NCBI RefSeq assembly: GCF_048771995.1
Contig: NC_133032.1
Location: 19,173,001 to 19,237,000, forward strand
Direction of reading: 5' to 3'
Length of the DNA stretch: 64,000 bases
From: Taeniopygia guttata
Taxonomy: Eukaryota > Chordata > Aves > Passeriformes > Estrildidae
The notes beneath the pieces were generated by a model. The model was not told the origin of the DNA, ran no database searches, and saw nothing but the letters and a program-made list of their open reading frames with translations. Below are positions 58,146 to 64,000 of the stretch, piece by piece. A program made the position numbers and the translations under genes. How positions within the stretch are numbered: the first letter of the stretch is position 1; every line of letters starts with the position of its first letter.

Positions 58146-61100
58146 TCTTGAGGTCTCTGGTAAAGAAGAAAGATGCTTACACAGAACTTGGATCTGCAAA
58201 CATGTAAACCTGAAAAAATGTATTTTCAGGTCAGGTATCTCACACACACCAACTCCAATCCATTTCTATCTGGTCAAGACTTCCTCTAAGATTGCCTTCA
58301 TTTTATAGCACTGTGATAATTATGTCTCAAAAAACCACTTAAGTTTGTAAAAACACAAAAAAACCTTCCACCAAGACTTGGATCCATTCCAAATTTTCCA
58401 GCAGGCATTTTAATCCTTTTAAAGTTTAGTCAGTGGTCCAGGTGGCTTCCAAATTTCTTTTCAGCATGAAAAAAATAACAAAGTAGCACTCCATAGAGAT
58501 TTTTATTTAGGCTCAGCAATTCAGTATTGTATCCCTTATGAATTAATGATATCATGAACTCTGCTTCAAGATGTCTGAAGTAACCTCACAGCTAAAAAAA
58601 GAAGAAGTCTGGACTGGCTGCTGATTTCTGTAATTCTGCTGTATTGTAACTGTTTAAACTGAACATATTCCTTTAAGGAAGCTATTTATTTTTTAAGTTT
58701 AAAACAAAGCAAACTTTGGAGAAGATTACCTGTCTGAGACCCCGTGTCAGAGAAGAAATAGTGTCCAGGCATCATTTTGTAAGAGATGCTCACCAAATTA
58801 TTTTTCCAAAGGTTTCCTCGTGTAAAACTATGTTCTTCCCATATATATTAAAAATAGATTTGTTACATCCTAACTTTTGTGTTATTATTTCAAGAATAAA
58901 GTTTTGATTTCAATTTGAGGAAAAGCAGTTCTTCCACTTTATGGCTATTATAATATTAATAAAATACTTTAAAACTGTATGTGTAAAGGTTTGTTATGAG
59001 ATATGCAAGCTCACCTGTATCTGATATATTGATATCTGATAATAATTTTGCAGAAGTCTACAATAATTTAATTTTACTCCAATACTCTAGTTTGACTTTT
59101 ATTTTTTATACAATTTAATTAAAATTTAAATATGAGGAAAGCTTTGTCACTACATAGCTTCGTCTGCTGTATATTTTCCTTTTTACAAACCAGTCTACTT
59201 GGAGTTGAAGAAATAGGGAAGAGATGGTCCATAATCCCAGCTTCCCACTAGATGACGCTCTAAGTACAAAAACACAAACTTTAGCATATTCATAAATTTA
59301 TGCGTAAACTGCTTAAACACATTATGTGTCCATTAATTTACAGCTCTTACGTGCTTATAAAGATTGATGATAGGGAGGCACAGTGGCCTGTGAAAGATTG
59401 GAAAAACAGTGGTTCTTCTGTTCAAAAGTATGGCTATAGGTATTTCCCCTGGTATGTCTATAGCCATAGCACATCATTTAACTTCAGTGTTAATTGTTTT
59501 GGTCCCATGTGCTACAACACACTAGCTAACAGCATTTTTTTCTTACTTGCTTGAAGCTTACTCTAATGTGGTTAAATGCCAAAATTTACTATACTTTACT
59601 CCCGTAAGATGTAGTAATTTGGATAGATACCTAGGTGTTAAAATACACCATGTATTGCATGGATATATCATGCAGAAGCATGCACACTCACACATATTTA
59701 CCAACTAGAATAAACAGATAAAAGCTATTAAATAACTCTGTATTCACCTGAGCCCTTCCTCACAGTTATCTTTACATAAAGTACCATAAAGGAAACACTG
59801 TCACGTCAATGCCTTCCTAGTAAAGTGTCTTCCATCTGTACGGTTTCTTTATAAAAGATGTAAGACCAAGTTATGAAACGATGTTGGAGAACTTGAACTG
59901 CTAGAGTGACAATGCATAATTACACTTCAATGCTGTAATTGTTTATGTTTTGTATAATCTATTCTTAAAAAAAGAAAAATATATTTAAAATTTAAATTAT
60001 TTAAAATGATTGAAATGCTCATTGTCAAAACACAATATGCAAAAGAAAAAAAGAAAAACAACCTAGCAAAATTTCAACCAGAAAGGTTGCTATTGTCAGA
60101 AAACAATGCTGGCATTAAAAATGTCTCATTTATTCTAACATATAGTGACCTCTGAGTGCCTTATCAGCAACAGAGTGTGTTGTTCAAGCTATGTGGAAAA
60201 GCTTTGGGATTCAAGAGAAGTGGGCACACAGCACAATTACAGTGACAATTTGTTTGAAGGCGCCTTGTCCATCAGTGGCAAACCTGATTCATAAAAATTC
60301 CTCCAAATCCTGGAATAGTAAGTTTGGAATGTGCACAAAATTCGAAGATGGTGTTTGCAGCATAACATTGATGTGCAAGATTATTAATTGTCACTTTTAT
60401 ATTAATATGTAATGTTAAAGACCTTCATGTGTACATTTCCCCCAGTCTGTGAACTGTTGGTATTTTAGGTACCATGGCAATGACAGCTTTAATGGGAGCA
60501 GACTCGGCCACCCTGCTGCGAGAGACTAGTGAATCACATGATTTTAATCTTTCATGTATTGACTTTCTAACTCTTTAAAATACATTCAGCTACAGACATA
60601 AAAGATACTGAAGCTCTGGTTAATAAACAATTTAACAAGATTCTGAACTTCATTAATAAATTAAAGAATATATTTACTCATACAGAAGCCTGACCTGAAT
60701 GTCTAGATTTCTTCTTTGCATCTGTATTTACATGTTAAAAATCCCTTAATCTTCTGGCTTGAGCTATCTTTTATTAGGATTGTCAATAATGACACAGTAT
60801 GAGGACTTACATGGAGAGTTTTATTCTGTGTTTTCCAGCCAATGACATGCTAACTATTTTCTATACAAATTTTTATGAAAATTCAAGCTTTAATGAAAAA
60901 AAAAATCTTTTTTGCTTGATGAATCAATACTTAGGGTACTTAGAAAATGAGGTACCAATACTCACCTATTTCCTGAAAAGTACCAGGAAGATTAAAAGAA
61001 AGAAGTTTGAACCTTTAAGCAAATGTTATGTGCTGTTTACACCCTGACTCTGCCCAAGTAATGGAGACTTGTGTCAACATATGAGTCCACTGGCTTCAGG

Positions 61101-63400
61101 CCACAAGGAAAGAGCTCTCATGAATCAAAGACGAGGTTTCTCGCTGCAAGAAAAAAATAAAATATATCATGACCTGTGCTTCCCCATTACTGCAAATAAT
61201 GACATTTTAAAATTATAATACTGGGATTTACACTTCTTTATTTTTCTAGGATGTTTTGGTCTCATATTTTCAAGATTTCTGGAACAATCATGATAGATAC
61301 TTATTTTTTAAATAAAAAAAATTAGTCCGCAATTCTAGTTCTCTCAGCTACATTGGCAGACTTCTTCTGTGTTCTCAGCTATGTCAGCAGAAAAATGCTG
61401 CCTTCACTTGTGTCAGTCAGGAATGCGGTGCAGTTCCACCAGCCAAAAAATTCCCTCTGTCAGCGTGTCTTGAGTGTTGTTCTGGGGCCTCTGGCAGCGG
61501 GCTGCTCTGGCAGTGCTGCAGAGGGGGAAAGGGCAGCCCTGGGAGCCACTTGGACATGGGGACCTGCCCTGCCAGAGCCCCAGGGAACCTTTGCACCACG
61601 CTGAGAACCAGCCATCAGCAGCTCCGTGTGTGTTTAAAGCAGGACTCATACGCCAAGGATGAAATCTGCATTTTGTCCTGAGCTTTGTTACAGCCTCCCT
61701 GCAATGTCACCATGCACAAGGGACGCTGTGGCACTGCAGAGCCTGCTTGGTGCCACCCATGCCAAAGCCCAGCTGTTCTATGGAGTGAATGGGTGGATTT
61801 ACACCTGCATGTCTTACAGCTCCCAGTGCTTCTCAGACTTCCCAACCCTAGAAAAGCTTTATCTCTTTACTTCTATTTCTGTCTTGCCCAGCATGGGAAC
61901 AATCCCTTTTATTTCCGACCTGTATCTATCAGGTACTGTGTGTGGAGATCTCAGAGCCTGTCTCTGTTTGAGTGATGAGAAAGTGCAGCCAAATTGCAGC
62001 AATGAGGATAAAAATTAGAGCGAAAGAAAGAAATTAGGAGGAGTATGGCCCAGGGGATGCCAAAATCAACATCTCCTATACTCTTTTAGAAAATATTCTG
62101 AGAATTTTGAGAAAAGTCCATTTCAAACTTTGGTTGAGGCAAAAACCTGAGGTGAAGCCCATTCCTCATTGTGTCTCCACTGTTTGAATGGAAAGCATTC
62201 CCAGACTGGTGGAGGACTGCTTTCCCCCATATACCAAAAAAGGACAGTGACAAGTGTCACCTGTGACACTGAGTGAAGTCCACACTGGGCAGGCTCCCAG
62301 GCTCTCTGTGTGGGAGAGAGGGCAAAGAAGTTCAGCAAAGGCCACAATGACTTTTGGTTTGTCAGGAGCTCTGGGATCTGAGTTCTGCAGAGAACAGGGA
62401 GGAGAGAAAGGAGAGCAAATAGGGCATTATCCCAGCTGTAAAAAGATTTACTGAGAGCACCTTCTGAACCGTGGTGAGCAATAATTTTCTACATACCTCC
62501 ACAGGGTTATGTGTGAAAATGTAGAAAATCGTGTATTTTTAATGATTGAAATAAAATATTTGACATTGAATTGAGCAGACAGACATTATTTTAAACTGAC
62601 ATACAAGTATAAAGAATATATTCTTTGCAAGAAATGAATGAAAATATGCAAAACTGAGATTCTAACTAATTTTTTTAGTCCATTTGAATGAGTCCCCCAT
62701 CCTTCTACAGAAGAAGGCAGAGAAAGGGAGAAGTGTTTGAAAGTCAAAATAGTACTTTGCACATCACTAATGTTTTCCATTTTAGGATCTCTAGTGCTTT
62801 ACAAGCTTAATGTGATTAACTTTATGCTCAGTAAGCAGTTCTGCCCATAAAAATAGGTAGGTCTTTACAGGATTAGGGCCTCAATTTGTCCTTAAAGTGA
62901 TGAGCAGTGAATATCACTGCTTTAACAGACAGAGCTGTATAAATAACAGATACTGTCATTTGCCTAAAGATCTGTCAAAATGAAAATTGTATGGGATTAA
63001 CCTGAAACAAAACTAAAGAGAGCTCAAATTTGCAGCAAGCTGCAAGGAAAAGGAAAGAAGGAATAAAAAAAAACCCCGAACATAGTGAAACATTTCCTTT
63101 GATTAAAATATGAAATATTTCTGTCTTAAAACTCTTAAAATGTCATTCTTTAGAATAAAAGGAGAATTATTTAAAATTACCAGTTAGAAATTAAATAGTA
63201 ATTCTCAGTATGTCAAACTGAAACATACTTTTCTTTGTACACAGCATGACAATTGTCACATTGTAAGAAATGTCCTTTGGTGGGGAATGTTTTGTGGTGT
63301 CCGCTCTAGGACAGGTCAGGTGGAGCTATTGGCACACGACTGTTGGGGGGAGCTCCCTGGGATTAGGGGGGCTTCAGGGGCAGCTGCAACTGTTTTGCTG
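58146..63400. other. Intergenic, no gene recognised
   Basis: AT-rich with a GC-richer patch at 61430-61790 whose frames on both strands lack homology. Stretches near 59190-59330 and 60180-60420 are less simple in composition and could be conserved non-coding sequence, which cannot be judged from one genome. Confidence 0.6.
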
Positions 63401-63407
63401 CCTGTCC

Positions 63408-63503
63408 CAGGGGTGCCCTGCTCAGGGCACAGCCAGTTCCAGGGATGCCCCACTCAGGGCTCAGCCAGTTCCAGGGGTGCCCTGCTCAGGGCACAGCCAG
63501 TCT
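63408..63503. repeat. 32-bp minisatellite, three copies
   Basis: Units at 63408-63439, 63440-63471 and 63472-63503 share CAGGG-TGCCC and CTCAGGGC-CAGCCAGT. Copies one and three are nearly identical; copy two has several changes. Short open frames across it read a repeating peptide but match nothing known. Confidence 0.92.
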
Positions 63504-64000
63504 GAGGCACACACCAATTTTGCAGCACTGAGACCCCCAGATGGGCAGCCACAGAGGCCTGAAAGGGTCTGATTCTCTAATGCCACAGGCCCATCCTTCC
63601 CCTTGTGCCTGGGCTGACCCATCCTATCTCCCTCAGGCATCCTTTTGCTATTTCTGTCTCCTCTCACATCTCTTGGGACACATTTTGTGCATGCAGGTTG
63701 CACAGAAAATGGCTCTATTTTTTTTCCTGATTGTTTCTTCTCCTTGTGGTATTTAGGGAAAGATCAAATACTCTGAAAACTTGCTAATCATTTTCTAATA
63801 GAAGCCACTTAGAGGATAAGCAATAGCAGAACCCCCTGCACAGGAAAAGAGATGAGGAGTCATGCAGCAAGACTGCAGCTCTCAGGGAATTCAAGAGGGT
63901 TTTAATGACCATGAACAGAAACCAGGGTTTAAGGCTGAGAAAATCTGAAAAGTTTCCTGAAATCCACTGCTGGCTCAAGGGAAGATCAAATGACAAAAAT
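63504..64000. other. Intergenic end of window, nothing recognised
   Basis: No coding exon or repeat family could be supported. Confidence 0.6.

Noticed and set aside
61353..62018. Several overlapping frames (up to 119 codons) suggesting a gene
   Set aside because: No homology, frames compete on both strands, and no promoter or polyadenylation context was seen.

Overview
The window is vertebrate nuclear DNA, almost certainly from a bird. It is AT-rich intergenic and intronic sequence with GT-AG introns, two CpG islands and two 5'-truncated CR1 LINEs of avian type (one keeps the degenerate 8-bp ATTCTRTG-type tail). The species cannot be read from the sequence. No bacterial, plasmid or viral gene, CRISPR array or tRNA/rRNA gene was found.

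One protein-coding gene is supported: CWC22, on the minus strand, from a CpG-island promoter near 41.9-42.4 kb to a polyadenylation signal near 15.17 kb. I reconstructed 19 coding exons (start codon at 41742-41740, stop at 15402-15400) plus a probable non-coding first exon. All junction phases agree, and the coding parts sum to 2754 nt, or 918 codons before the stop; human CWC22 has 908. Every region of the human protein is represented: RS/RD-rich N-terminus, MIF4G domain, acidic linker, MA3 domain, serine-rich tract and charged RE/RS tail. The protein is the spliceosome factor that recruits eIF4A3 for exon-junction-complex deposition.

Layout: 1-15.1 kb is the 3' flank of CWC22, with no gene recognised. 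15.1-42.4 kb is CWC22, including an 8.3-kb intron 14 that holds a CR1 element and a GC-rich block, and a 2.6-kb intron 2 that holds the 3' end of an ancient L3/CR1-like LINE. 42.4-64 kb is the 5' flank. It has no recognisable gene but contains an orphan CpG island with a 55-bp minisatellite (53.5-54.1 kb), a (CA)n microsatellite, a second avian CR1 (57.8-58.1 kb) and a 32-bp minisatellite (63.4 kb).

Points most worth a second look: the orphan CpG island as a possible unannotated promoter; a hexad repeat expansion at the CWC22 C-terminus; a 97-nt CWC22 intron with a poor 5' splice site whose retention would stop translation; and two short uORFs in the predicted 5' UTR. I saw no clear previously undescribed biological system.
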